From the NCBI RefSeq assembly GCF_002994745.2, contig NC_037090.1, positions 27,200,501 to 27,264,500 on the forward strand: 64,000 nt of DNA, given 5' to 3'. The notes under the pieces are model-generated. The model saw only the letters and a program-made list of their open reading frames with translations, had not been told where the DNA came from and made no database searches. Position numbers and translations under genes: made by a program. The DNA is from Rosa chinensis (Eukaryota; Streptophyta; Magnoliopsida; Rosales; Rosaceae). Positions 35,884-46,600 of the stretch are shown here, one piece after another; position 1 is the first letter of the stretch, and each line of letters begins with the position of its first letter.

Positions 35884-36102
35884 TGTTTAAGGAAATCTCT
35901 TTTCTGTGTTTGGCCCAAACTCTAGGTTACTTGACCTAGTGGTAATAGGGTTAAATTAGAAGGATCTAGATTCCTATTCAATGTACGATTACTTTCGTTG
36001 TATGATTGAGATTTTATGCATTGTAATCCTCTATATAAAGAGGCCCCTATTATCAATGAGAATACACAGCAATTTCCTCTCAATTTCTGATTCCCTAAAA
36101 CA
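35884..36102 (+). repeat. 3' LTR of the copia element
   Basis: 219 bp, nearly identical to the 5' LTR; differences include one extra G near 35949 and a few substitutions. Confidence 0.92.
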
Positions 36103-36323
36103 TATATATAGAGAGAGAGAGAGGCAGAAAAAATAAAAAATAAAAAGAGAGAAAAATAAAAAAAATAAAAAGTGAGGGGTATAATAGTTATTTTATGAAC
36201 TGTTGTGTGAGAATTAGAAAGATTAAGGACTAAACTGTTTAATTTTAAAATTTTAGACTAAACTGTTTTTCATGCAAAAGTATGAGGAGTAACGAGTATT
36301 TAGTCCTATATTTTAATACTACA

Positions 36324-37120
36324 AGAGCATCTTTAGTTGACTCTATCTTGACTCCTTAGCTATTTTGGAGAGCATGTTTAACTTTTTATCAATTTTAGCA
36401 GCTGCACCAGACTTCTAACTGGCTCTCAATTTTAACTTTTAGCTATCTCACTTCTAAATATATAGAGTGAGATGGGGCTCTCTATTATTTTTGTTAATTT
36501 AAAACATTCAGTTTTGTTTTGGTTACAATTTAAAAACATTCATTTTAAGTCATGCTATGTAATTTATAAATATATTTAAAATATTTGTTTTCATTCAATA
36601 AATAATAGAAATTCAAATCTAACTAAAATAGAGAGAGTTGATGCAGATATATTTTAAAAGTGTCTAGCCAAAATGAATTTTTAGTTACTTTGGCTAAAAT
36701 TTGACTAAAAAATGGCTAGCATTGCTAAAGGTGCTCTAATACCTTTACTAAATAGTAGGTTAGAACATCTTTAGCAGACTCTCTACTTTTACTCCTTAGC
36801 TATTTTGGAAAGCATGTTTAGCTTTTTATATATTTTAGCTACTGCACCAGGCTCCTAAGTGGCTCTCCATTATAACTTTTAGCTATCTCGCTCCTATATT
36901 TAGATAGCGATATGAGACTCTATAATTTAAAACATTCATTTTGAGTTATTCTATGTAATTTATATATATATTTAAACTATTTAGTATTCATTTAAAAAAT
37001 AATATAAATTCAAAACAAGCTAAAATAGAGAGCATTGATGCAGACGTATTTCTAAAGTGGCTAGCCAAAATGACTTTTTAGCTACTTTGGCTAAAATTTG
37101 ACTCAAAAATAGCTAACATT
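36324..37120. mobile_element. Two MITE copies in direct tandem
   Basis: Copy one (36324-36737) has ends AGAGCATCTTTAG and CTAAAGGTGCTCT. Copy two (36762-37120) starts AGAACATCTTTAGCAGACTC and parallels copy one throughout (TCCTTAGCTATTTTGGA, TACTTTGGCTAAAATTTGACT). They are diverged from each other. Superfamily is probably hAT-like; flanking duplications were not clear. Confidence 0.65.
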
Positions 37121-38217
37121 TATAGGATTATGGGTAATGTGGATTTAGGCCTCGTTTGGTTCATGGAATTCCTTTGTCTTTCCCATTGGAAGGGAAATGA
37201 AATTTCCCAACAAGTTTCCATTCTGATGTTTGGTAACGTAAGAAACTTATCAGGAAAGTTGTTAAAAAATTTGTAAATACTGTAATAAAATAATATGTTG
37301 TGAGTAAGAAATGCAAGGAAAGAAGGGGGAAAGTGATTCCTTTGGGGTTTGGAAGGAACCACTTCCCCCCTTCTTTTTCCTTCCTTCAGGAAATGATTTC
37401 CTTTCCTTTTTCATCCCAAACGCAGCAAAGGAATAAGTTTCCTTTCTTGATGCTTGCTTTCCGTGAAGCATGTCCAACAAACTCATTACGTGGATTTAAA
37501 AGTTCAAATCTTCGTAATTTTTCTTCAGAAATTCCAATAGCTTCTTATTACATCTCTATAATTTATTATCCATAACTAAATATAGTAATATAAATTAAAA
37601 TTTCAAATATGTAATCAAATAAGTAATGATGAAAACAAATATAATTTGAAGAGAGAAGAGTAAAAGCTTCCTGAAAAATGATTCCCTATAATTTTAATGT
37701 TTGCTGACTTGCTATATACATAGCGATTTTTGTTTTCTCTCTCTCTTTACTTTCTCTAAAATAGAGATAGGTATTGGGAAGCTGTTTGGAGCAAAAAAAA
37801 AAAAAAAAAAAGATATAGGGAAGTTGTTGGAGATGCTTTAACTCCTATTTTGAGTTTATACTCTGGGTTGTTAAGGAATAAATTCCTAATTTTTAGGTGG
37901 GGCTTACTTGCATTTCAATTACCTTTTGTGTTATTAAATGCAGGAGAAACACATTTTGGAATCGATTCTCTTATTTCAGTAAACATTCAAAGTAAGTATA
38001 CGTGTCAAAAATTTATCTCTTCTTGGTGAAGTTTGTTAAACTTGGAAGAAGCTATTTCTCGCACTCTTTAGTAGATCTAGTACAACATGTTATGTCTATT
38101 TTTTGTGTTGCCGAGTTGGCATGAAGTCCTTTATATTAGTTTCATTGCTTGTTGGTTGTGGTGTTGTAGGAATTTGAAAGGACATGGGGAGAAGTTTTAT
38201 AGTGCAAATGAAGACTT
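37121..38217. other. Intergenic DNA with small repeat remnants
   Basis: Starts with GGCCTCGTTTGGTTCATGG-type sequence (37149) common at MITE ends, then a stretch with internal complementarity (37190-37450). From 37732 to 37838 there is a solo MITE-like piece ending TTGTTGGAGATGCTTTAAC, related to the split element at 7621-9783. No gene seen. Confidence 0.45.
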
Positions 38218-38237
38218 CAAATTAGCTTGTGGTTAGC

Positions 38238-38667
38238 TCAAGTGGTGGGGGGTTTGGAAATTGGATTAGGATTAGGTTAGATTAGGGGTTCAAACTCCTC
38301 CAATTTAATAAAAAATATTCCAAGATTTGATATCATTTTATTTAAAACAAACAAACGAACGAATGAAGTAGAGTTATCTTTGGTAATGATGTTTATTCGT
38401 AATAGAGTTATCTTTCCAGTATGTCACCACAATTATAAAGCGAATGGAGCAGCCAGTAGAGCACTCTTCACTAGTTAGTGCTTGTTAGAATACAGTGTTT
38501 TAGTTGAGACTCTTGTTATTATCTCAGGAAGTTCTCTTGATGCATATTGTAATTTGGAGTTTAGGCACCATGTCTCTCCCATGTATTTTGCGGTTTCATT
38601 AATCAGGGCTTGAGAGCAGCCACACCGACTTTTATTCAAAAAAAAAAAAAAACCACAAACAAACAAA
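38238..38667 (+). mobile_element. Retroposon with 20-bp target duplication
   Basis: CAAATTAGCTTGTG(G/A)TTAGC flanks it at 38218-38237 and 38668-38687 (19 of 20 identical). The 3' end is A-rich (38639-38652), preceded by TTTCATTAATCAGGGCTTGAG, also present at the 3' end of the LINE-like element at 41474. An A-box-like TTAGCTCAAGTGG and a B-box-like GGTTCAAACTCC near the 5' end hint at a Pol III promoter, possibly a composite SINE. Confidence 0.7.
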
Positions 38668-38922
38668 CAAATTAGCTTGTGATTAGCATAATGAATTTAT
38701 AGCAATGTTAATACTCATCCAGCAGAAATTGAAACTCAACATTTGAAGGGCCATCTCTCCTTGTCTGAAACTGAATTTTGACAATGCAATAGACTAGTGG
38801 TGATTTGAAATATTGCTGGAGGCTTAATGGTGCATTGACTATTCCTTATCAGGGAGTAATTGCTACCACGAGTAGTACATGCACTTGCTCTTATATATAC
38901 ATAGCCTAAACTTTGCTCTTAT

Positions 38923-40520
38923 ATAGTTTTGGATTCTCAGAAAGTCTCAACTCAGGCCCGGCCTTGCCCAAGGGCAGCTTTGGTGACAACCCAGGGCCCA
39001 AGGGAAGGTAGGGCACAATTTTTTTGAATATACGGTCATATATACATATATATATATATATGTATGTATTGATATATTTATATATAAATAGCAATAGAGA
39101 TATTTGATTGACACATCTCTATTTGTTCAATACACATCGCTTAATTTTTTTTGGCCACATTCTCTCCCAATATTTCATTCTCTACCCTTCCCCCTCTTTC
39201 TTCGATCTCTTTCGTTTTATTTCAACCATTTTCTCTCTCTTCTCCATCTGCAAGACTGCAACTACAACAAAGCTCCTCTCTATTCTCTTTTTGATAAAAC
39301 AATTCTAAGTTATTTCTTTTTTTTTTTGACTGAAAAAAAATTATTGGTTATAGAACTAAGAACAATGATCCGGTGATTTTGATGAAAATATAAAAGAAAT
39401 CCTCAGTATTTGGCATTAACAATTCAATGACCAGTCAATCATCTTGAAAAATTGCAAGAAGCTCCCCAGTTACCAATGGTTATTGTATATATGATAAGCC
39501 CAACTATCAATCACAAATAAATATAGTAGTAGCAACTTGGTGTTAAGGGACCAAAAGTAATTCCGTTAAAACCACTTGAAAGATAACTTGAGCTTGAATT
39601 TTCTTCACATTTGCCGTAGATCAGAGGTATGAGAAGGATTTTTTTTTTTTTGATTAAAAGCTAAAATGAGGGATAAATCAGGAATTTAAAATTTTCCAAA
39701 AAATGTGGAATGTGTATTTAGAAATTTGGGATGTGTGAATAAAATTTCTCATAGCAATATCTGCTAGGGAACGTAAAAAAAAAAAAAAATTATTTCAGAA
39801 TTCTAGACGACACTAGCTACGTATTTTCTTCTTCTTCGAGTCATTGAGAACTGTAAAAAGTCATGCATCATTATAGCAGAGTCTTTCACTATCTTCAAAA
39901 CTTTGAAATCAAACAAGTTTCTCATTAAATTTGGGGATTTTATGGTTACTAAACCCCTCAATTCACTTGCATCATTTGTGATTTTCAATCTTTCTCCTAT
40001 CTGCTTTTCATCTCCCAATAATCTTTCTCCTCTCTATTTTTTTGTTCTCTACAGTGAGTAGACATATTTTTTGACATTCCATGATATAGGTTGAGGTATA
40101 GATCAAAATAGATATTGGGTGTTCTTTATTTTTGAAATTTTAGATATTAGAAATTTTGTTGCTTGTTTTTTGTGGTTCGTTGATTATTCTAAAAACTTGT
40201 TATTAATTTGTAATTTTTTGAGGTCGAATTAATCTCATAATCATCAATAATAAAAAATCTCAGGACTGGCCCTGAGCACCAAAAAAAAATTTCACCCTGG
40301 GAATCAAGAACCTCAGGATCGGCCCTGTCTCAACTAGAAATTGAAGGTGATGCCTTTACTATGATTAAGATATTTTGTGATTGTAGGGATCGATGATAAT
40401 AGTTTGGAGGGAGATGTACTTGATAATGTGAGGCAGCTGCTGTTAACTACACTCAACAATGATAAAGACAAATTATCCAGTATCAAAATGGTGTTTGTAT
40501 GTCATTGTGCGAATGGTTGA
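38923..40520 (+). pseudogene. RNase H-like (RVT_3) relic split by an hAT element
   Basis: Joining 38923-38952 to 40336 onward reads KSQLEIEGDAFTMIKIF; after a stop and a frame change it continues SLEGDVLDNVRQLLLTTL and SSIKMVFVCHCANG. This follows the plant RNase H-like pattern (LEGDSLxxI ... V.HV.R..N). Such domains come from LINE-type retroelements and derived host genes. It is broken by stops and by the transposon. Confidence 0.45.
38953..40327. mobile_element. hAT non-autonomous element, 1375 bp
   Basis: Left end CAGGCCCGGCC and right end GGATCGGCCCTG are imperfect inverted repeats of the hAT type, and the exact 8-bp duplication TCTCAACT lies at 38945-38952 and 40328-40335. It holds an (AT)n run near 39040-39060 and no transposase. 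Open frames inside are short and unassigned. Confidence 0.9.
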
Positions 40521-41456
40521 CTGCATCATACCTGTAATAGAGTGATCAGCTAAAGTCTCTGGCCTGCTTGAAATAGAAGCCTCCTACTATACTGGGATAA
40601 AGCCTCACCCATGAGATTCGGCCCAAGATCTCAGTTGGGATTGGTTGGCCCATATTTGATGCTTGGATCTCAATTATTGTCGAGGATGTTTTGCCATCCT
40701 CATGCATGACTTAATGTATGGTTTGCTTGAGGGTGTTAGGTTCTCTTTTGGAGCCATCCTCATGCCTCATTTGACAACCTGAAATTTGTTCATGTACATA
40801 AATGCTATACTTTATTGGACTAAATTCTTGTTACACTCGGAACTTTAGTGTGTAAATCATTTTAGTCCTTACACTTTTAATTTCATCAAAGGCATCCGTG
40901 AACTCTTATTTTTTCAAATAGATAGACAATAAATTGAACTTTGACATTCTCAAATTTCCAACAAAACTTATGACACCATTTTCAGAATTCATATAAGATA
41001 GCTATGCCATTGTGAAATCGCTCATTCGTATAAGTTTTTCCTCACAATAAATCTGCAAGACATTTTGGTTAGTTATTTGGCACTTGAAATGAAATCCAAA
41101 TGGCTTGAGATTTTAGGTACCATTTTCTTTAGACATGTTCTCTATAGTAGAGTGTGTTCATAGGTCAAATAGATAGCTTTCAGACTATGTGCTTATGCAT
41201 TCAAACACATGAACTATACTTGGATATTTACTTGTTATGCAGGGAAATGTATCTATGTTATAGCTTGAAATCCAGGTAGAGGGATCTAAGAAACCTCTAC
41301 TCAATTGTATTGTATGCATATATGTTGCTTGATATGCTATTTTGGAATGGATGAATAGTTGATGCAATTACATTCTAAAGTATATATTATCAATTAATGC
41401 ATATGAAGTATAAGGGAGGCAATGATGATTCGTATGATGTTATTGGTGTTGAAAAG
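40521..41456. other. Intergenic DNA
   Basis: No gene seen. The stretch 40820-40940 (GACTAAATTCTTGTTACAC... TTTTAGTCCTTACAC) resembles a degraded end of the GGATTAAAT-type Mutator-like elements, but no partner end was found. Confidence 0.35.
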
Positions 41457-41473
41457 TTTGGAATTTATCTTTT

Positions 41474-42559
41474 TTTTTTTTTTTAATAAAGGGCAGGTGC
41501 GGCTACCCTCAAGCCTTGATTAATGAAACTATAGAATACAAGGAGAAACATTATATCTGGAGTCTCTACAAAATAAATGTATTCTAATAGGCACCAAGTA
41601 GCAAAAAGTGCTCTACTGGCTACTCCATTTGCTTTGACATAACGGAAAGATAACTCGACTACGGCGAAGCATAATTACCAATATCACAGCTTTCCTACTA
41701 TGTCGCAGGAAAATAAGACCGACGACACTTAGTTTCATCCTGCCACTACGAGGTTACGACCATTTAACCAGAATGGATCATCGCCTCTCTAGGTCAGACA
41801 AGGCACTAAGAGTGCACACACAGGCATTTAACCTGACTAGCCCTACACGATACATGCAAGGACTTATTGCACGCCAACAGCGCGACAAAACTAAATAACT
41901 TAAGTAAAGAAAATAAAAACAACAATAAAATAAATAGGCCAGGTTAGGACCGAAAGGAGGGCCCAAGCCCAATCTTTAACCCAGAAACCAGGAAGACCAA
42001 TAGTCGCTGGCCACGCCTTGCCCAGCCTCCTTACGGCCATCGCCGACATACCACCCTAGCCTTCAAGCCTCCCCTCCACTTTCGCCGAACTGCCACAATC
42101 ATCACTCCGATATCCCCACCACGCTAAGGGTAACCGCCGCTTCCAATCACACAGATCCCTATATCGGATCAATGCAGTTTAGAACCTGAAGGGCAATCCA
42201 GAGCAGACCCTTTCGATCCAGTCCAACCTATGCCGCCACAGACTCAAGACCGCTAGGAAACCTCCGATCTCGTAGCACCGATCCAGACTTCCTCCGATCT
42301 CGCACCGCTGATCCAGACGGCCTCCAATCACGCAGCGTCAATCCAATCCGCTGACAATTCCCGCGAGGTCATAGCCAAAATGCAGCTCTCGACTCAGTCT
42401 TCCCCTCCTAGACAGCCACTACGAACACACCAAACTCACACAAAGCCAACAAGGCCTGGTCGACGATGGTGAAAGGGCTCGCTGCCAGACAGGGAGGAGA
42501 ACTCTCACTTTTTCACAGGCACGTGCAAGCGCGTTGTTTTTTCCCATGTAATTTCTTCA
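41474..42559 (-). mobile_element. LINE-like retroposon, minus strand
   Basis: The exact 17-bp duplication TTTGGAATTTATCTTTT flanks it (41457-41473 and 42560-42576). The 3' tail (poly-T on the plus strand, 41474-41484) is preceded by a 3' end shared with the retroposon at 38238. The remainder is GC-rich and non-coding, without reverse transcriptase; either 5'-truncated or a non-autonomous family. Confidence 0.85.
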
Positions 42560-42576
42560 TTTGGAATTTATCTTTT

Positions 42577-43034
42577 GCATAGTTGAGTCCATAACCTCAG
42601 CAGTTACTAGATCCCAAGTAAACCCATTATTATTGCGCAATTAGTATAGGATATTACAAAAGGTAATTCGGGACAGGCGAAAGGGAAATGGAAAAAATGA
42701 CTACAAAAGGGCTTAGGGTGCTTTATGCATATAGTTCAATATTCAGGGTCACCTTCGTGGTAAACTATATGGTATGTGACATGTAAGCTCAGTATATTCT
42801 GCTATGTGGATTATTAGGAATAGAAAGGGCATTCATGCATATCATATGATCATTGTTTGATTATCTTTTGTTTGAAGAGGAATAATTTCCTAATAGGCTT
42901 CATGCTCACCCCTAACATTTTGCAGGTTTTAGACATGTGATCTAAGAAAGTTAGTGATTGAAAATTAGAATTGGTTAGAGTTTTTAAATATGTAAGATCA
43001 TTGTTCAAGAGTTTGGATACTCTTATTGAAAGTA
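42577..43034. other. Intergenic DNA
   Basis: Nothing recognised between two retroposons. Confidence 0.5.
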
Positions 43035-43046
43035 AGTTGTACGAAT

Positions 43047-43172
43047 CGAGGTCAGTGGTGTTAGCTCAATGGTTAGAGCACCTACTACCTAAGATCGAGG
43101 TCATGGGTTTGAGTCACCATAGGGGTAGAAGTGAAATCCTTTGATCCTCTTTGAATGTGAAAGAAAAAAAAT
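43047..43172 (+). mobile_element. tRNA-derived SINE
   Basis: The head GGTGTTAGCTCAATGGTTAG holds a Pol III A box and GGGTTTGAGTCACC a B box, with tRNA-like spacing; an A-rich tail ends it. Imperfect duplications AGTTGTACGAAT (43035-43046) and AGTTGTATGGAT (43173-43184) flank it. The tRNA-like part would not fold into a complete tRNA. Confidence 0.75.
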
Positions 43173-43650
43173 AGTTGTATGGATTATTATATTGAAATGA
43201 AAAGTTGATTCCATTAAGAAAGTGTAGATTTTACTTTATTTATATATTTTTAATATTTTTACTCACACCTCAAATTTTGTGAAAATGTACGTTAAAAAAA
43301 TTTATGATCCGAATCCAAGGCGTGACACCTCAAGGTAAGCTTTTGAATGAATTTTAGATCCTTAATGTGAGTCCATTGTTAGGCACCTTCAATGATTGTT
43401 TCGTTGTTGGCCATAGAAAGACGTTGTTTAGCTAGTTGGGGTGATCAAGTTTTTAGAAGGATTAAATATTGTTTACTCCCTATACTTATAGGGTTTCATC
43501 GTTTCAGTCCCTGACCTTCGAATTTCACCTAAAAAGTCACTGAACTCTCAATTTCCTCCCAATTGGTCCCTGCCGTCAAAATTTTCTGTTAAAGTTGCCG
43601 AAAATGTCTATTATGCTCTCACTTACTTTTTTTTTTTTAAATTTATTTTT

Positions 43651-46600
43651 GGATTAAATTCAGTTTACCCCCCCTGAGGTTTGGGGGTATTTTCATGTTA
43701 GTCCTTGTCCTCTCAATTTCATCAGTTTACCCCCTGAGATTAACAATTCCAGTCACCCGTGTCCAATTCCTCTGGCTCCGTCCAAATTGGACGTTAAATC
43801 AGACCAAGGAGGGCTAAATCGGTCATTTTAGCACGATTGGCTCCAAAATTTAAAAATTTAGGCATAAATATATAACCACATATTATAATAAGGATAATGT
43901 AACAAAGCAAAAGTTGACTAAGAGCAAAAAGTTTGTTAACCAAGTTGCAATGGGACTTAGCTCTAATCATCTTCTCAAAAGATTAGAGCTAGCAACCAAG
44001 TTACATAGCTCAAGGTTGCGCAAAAGACTGCAACATAAACCAAATACGATAAAGTTTAGGGCATGCTAATAAGACAACATACAGTACATAAGCCTATTTT
44101 TTCCCTTCCTTTTCCTTGATTCTGATAGATGACCTACTTGGGGCTGCTTGCTTAGAAGACGATGAAGGCTTGGGAGGAGGATTTGACATTGCTGGCTGAG
44201 GAGCTTGAGTAGGAGCAGGTTTCGGGGTTGTTGATGTTCTTGCAGGTCTACCCTTTGTCTTCCCTGAAGCATTTGATGCTCTTGCTATTGTTGCCTTCTT
44301 TTCATCTCTCTTTTTCTACAAATATGAGGTAGCAACACACCATTTAAAACAGCAACAAAGTCGCAACAAACCACACAATCAATGCAATGAATAAAACATT
44401 ACCTTAAGCTTATCTGCCCTAAGTTGTACCTTCTTCCTCAGGTCATTCTTTGTCAATGGCTCCTTTCTCTTAGTATTGGTCTAATGCACACAAGTACACT
44501 AATAAGTTCACATAAATACACATGAATCAAAAAAATTCCAGAATGTATAAAATTCATACCTGAGTTCCGGATGTTGATTCATCTAACTTCCTCTTCTTGT
44601 CACTGGTTGTTGAGGTCTTGTTCTTGGGTGGCAAGTGTCTTTGACAAGTCTTGACATTGTGGCCAACTTCATGATAGTTGCTACACTTGAGAGATCTCTG
44701 CACCTTGCCAAGCTTTATACCTCCAATTTCTGCCTTCTCAGCTGCACTCTTGATCCTCTTTGTTCTTGGTCTCCCCGGCTGCCTTGTGTATTGGGGGGGA
44801 AGAATTGGAGGTTCAGCACTCTTTGACCACAGATCCATACCATTAACAGGTTTGATTGTGTTGTTGTAAGTAGCCATGTATGTCTTCTTTAGGTAGCAAT
44901 GATCTACAAAGTCCTCAGGGGCTTGCCTCATGTAATTGATGGCTGCAATAGCATGTTTACATGGGATGCCAGTTAAATCCCATCTTCTGCATGCACAAGT
45001 GTTTGCTTGAAGGTTGACCACGTATTTGCTGCCCCCTATGCTCTCAACCTCAATTTCAGGTCCACCCGATCCACTAGGAATGCAATCTGTTGCAGCTTTG
45101 ACCTTGTTCTTCTCTAAGAGCTCCCTCGGTTTGGGGCAGATTGTATCTTCTAATCTTTGCATCTTTTCCCTCCTCATATGGATCCTCCTCATGAGCTTAA
45201 CCCTTATTTCTTCAAAACAGCTTACAATTGGCTTTGATCTTGCTGGTACTATAAAAGCGTTGAAGCTCTCGGACAAGTTATTCAACAGGATGTCACACTT
45301 AAGGTGAGTGCTATAGTATGCCCTAGACCAGTGCTTCGATGGCCTTTCAGGATCTACGTACAAACAAAATTGAAAATGGTAGGATAACATTAATGTCAAT
45401 GCTAGGAAAAAGTGCGTAAACTTTAAAAATAGAAACTTTGTGAAACAAGTTTACTCACGTGATAGCCAATCATATGCCAATGGATCCAGTTGTTTCATCA
45501 GGACCATTTCCTTGATAAAATAGTTCTCGATAGTTGACTTTGCACATGCCCAAAGCTGGTCCTTTAACACCTTGCCCGGAAACAACTTGTTGAAGTTTGT
45601 CCATAAGTGTCGAACACAAAATCTGTGTTCTGCAAGTGGCATGACTTTAGCAAAAGCTGGTAACAATCCTTTTTGTTTATCCGATATGAAGGTCCACCCG
45701 GCTCCTTCATCCCTTATGTTTAGATCCTTCACTAAAAGGTCCAGAAACCATTCCCAGCTATCTTTACTCTCCATTTCTACCATAGCATATGACAAAACCC
45801 AAGTTGTGTTGTTTGCATCTAATCCCACAGCAGTTAATAGCTGACCCCCATAACAGCTCTTCAAATGGCAACCATCTAGCCCAAGTATTGACCTACATCT
45901 AGCTCTGAAACCCATCTTTAGTGCTCCCAAACACACATACATTCTCTTGAACACAGGTAATTGCTCTTCATCCAAGAAGTCACACTTGATGTCTATGGTT
46001 GTGTTTGGGTCCACTCTTTTAAGCTCAGCTGCATAGTCTCTTATTCTTGCATATTGATCTTTGATGGAGGCTTCTAGAAGCTGCAAGGCTGCCTTCTTTG
46101 CTCTATAAGCCTGCTGAGTTGACACTCTTGCCTTGACAGTGGCTGCCATTGCTCGTGCAAGTGATTCTGTAAAAAAAAAAAAAAAACTGCAATAAGAAAA
46201 ACACTCTAGTACAAAATGATAGGAACTAAATAAAAATCAGTAAACTTGTATACCTAACCCCCAATTTGGGTTGAGCTTAATCTGCTCAGCAAATTTCTCT
46301 GTCAAGTAAGGTGTCCTAATCATGCTGTTTGCATACACTCTAGCACAAGTGTGTTCTGGATTATAGGTCTTGATCTGCAAAGTGTCCTCGTGCTGCATTC
46401 TAGAGGCATATAACTCGAAAGGGCAATTTTCAGCTTTACAGATCACCCTAATTCTTAATCTGTCACTCTTCACAAACACAGCTTCCCACCCTCTCTGAAT
46501 TGCTCTCTCTCTAATGGCAGCTCTCAAAATCTTTGCAGTTGCAAACTTCATGCCTTTGCAAAAATGAGGGTTGACCATATCAGTTTTAGGGTTGAACTCT

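Larger units (their letters stand above)
29570..36102 (+). mobile_element. Ty1/copia retrotransposon with both LTRs, 6.5 kb
   Basis: LTRs at 29570-29787 and 35884-36102 differ by only a few changes, so the insertion is relatively recent. The 5-bp duplication TATAT flanks it (29565-29569 and 36103-36107). A primer-binding-like site follows the 5' LTR and a purine tract precedes the 3' LTR. gag is mostly open, but protease, integrase and reverse transcriptase are full of stops and frameshifts. High LTR identity with a wrecked pol suggests that it was mobilised as an already defective copy. It is the same family as the truncated element at 21719-23045. Confidence 0.93.
27753..36306. mobile_element. 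GGATTAAAT-type Mutator-like element, expanded by nested insertions
   Basis: It begins GGATTAAATACTCGTTACTC and ends with the diverged complement, with terminal repeats over about 115 bp. The exact 9-bp duplication TATATTTTA lies at 27744-27752 and 36307-36315. The element itself is short; nearly all of the 8.55 kb is later insertions (MITE, Harbinger-like element, copia element). No transposase of its own. Confidence 0.9.

Noticed and set aside
43066..43135. Possible tRNA gene
   Set aside because: A and B boxes are present, but the arms do not pair as a full cloverleaf, and the unit ends in an A-rich tail with target duplications, so it is a SINE.
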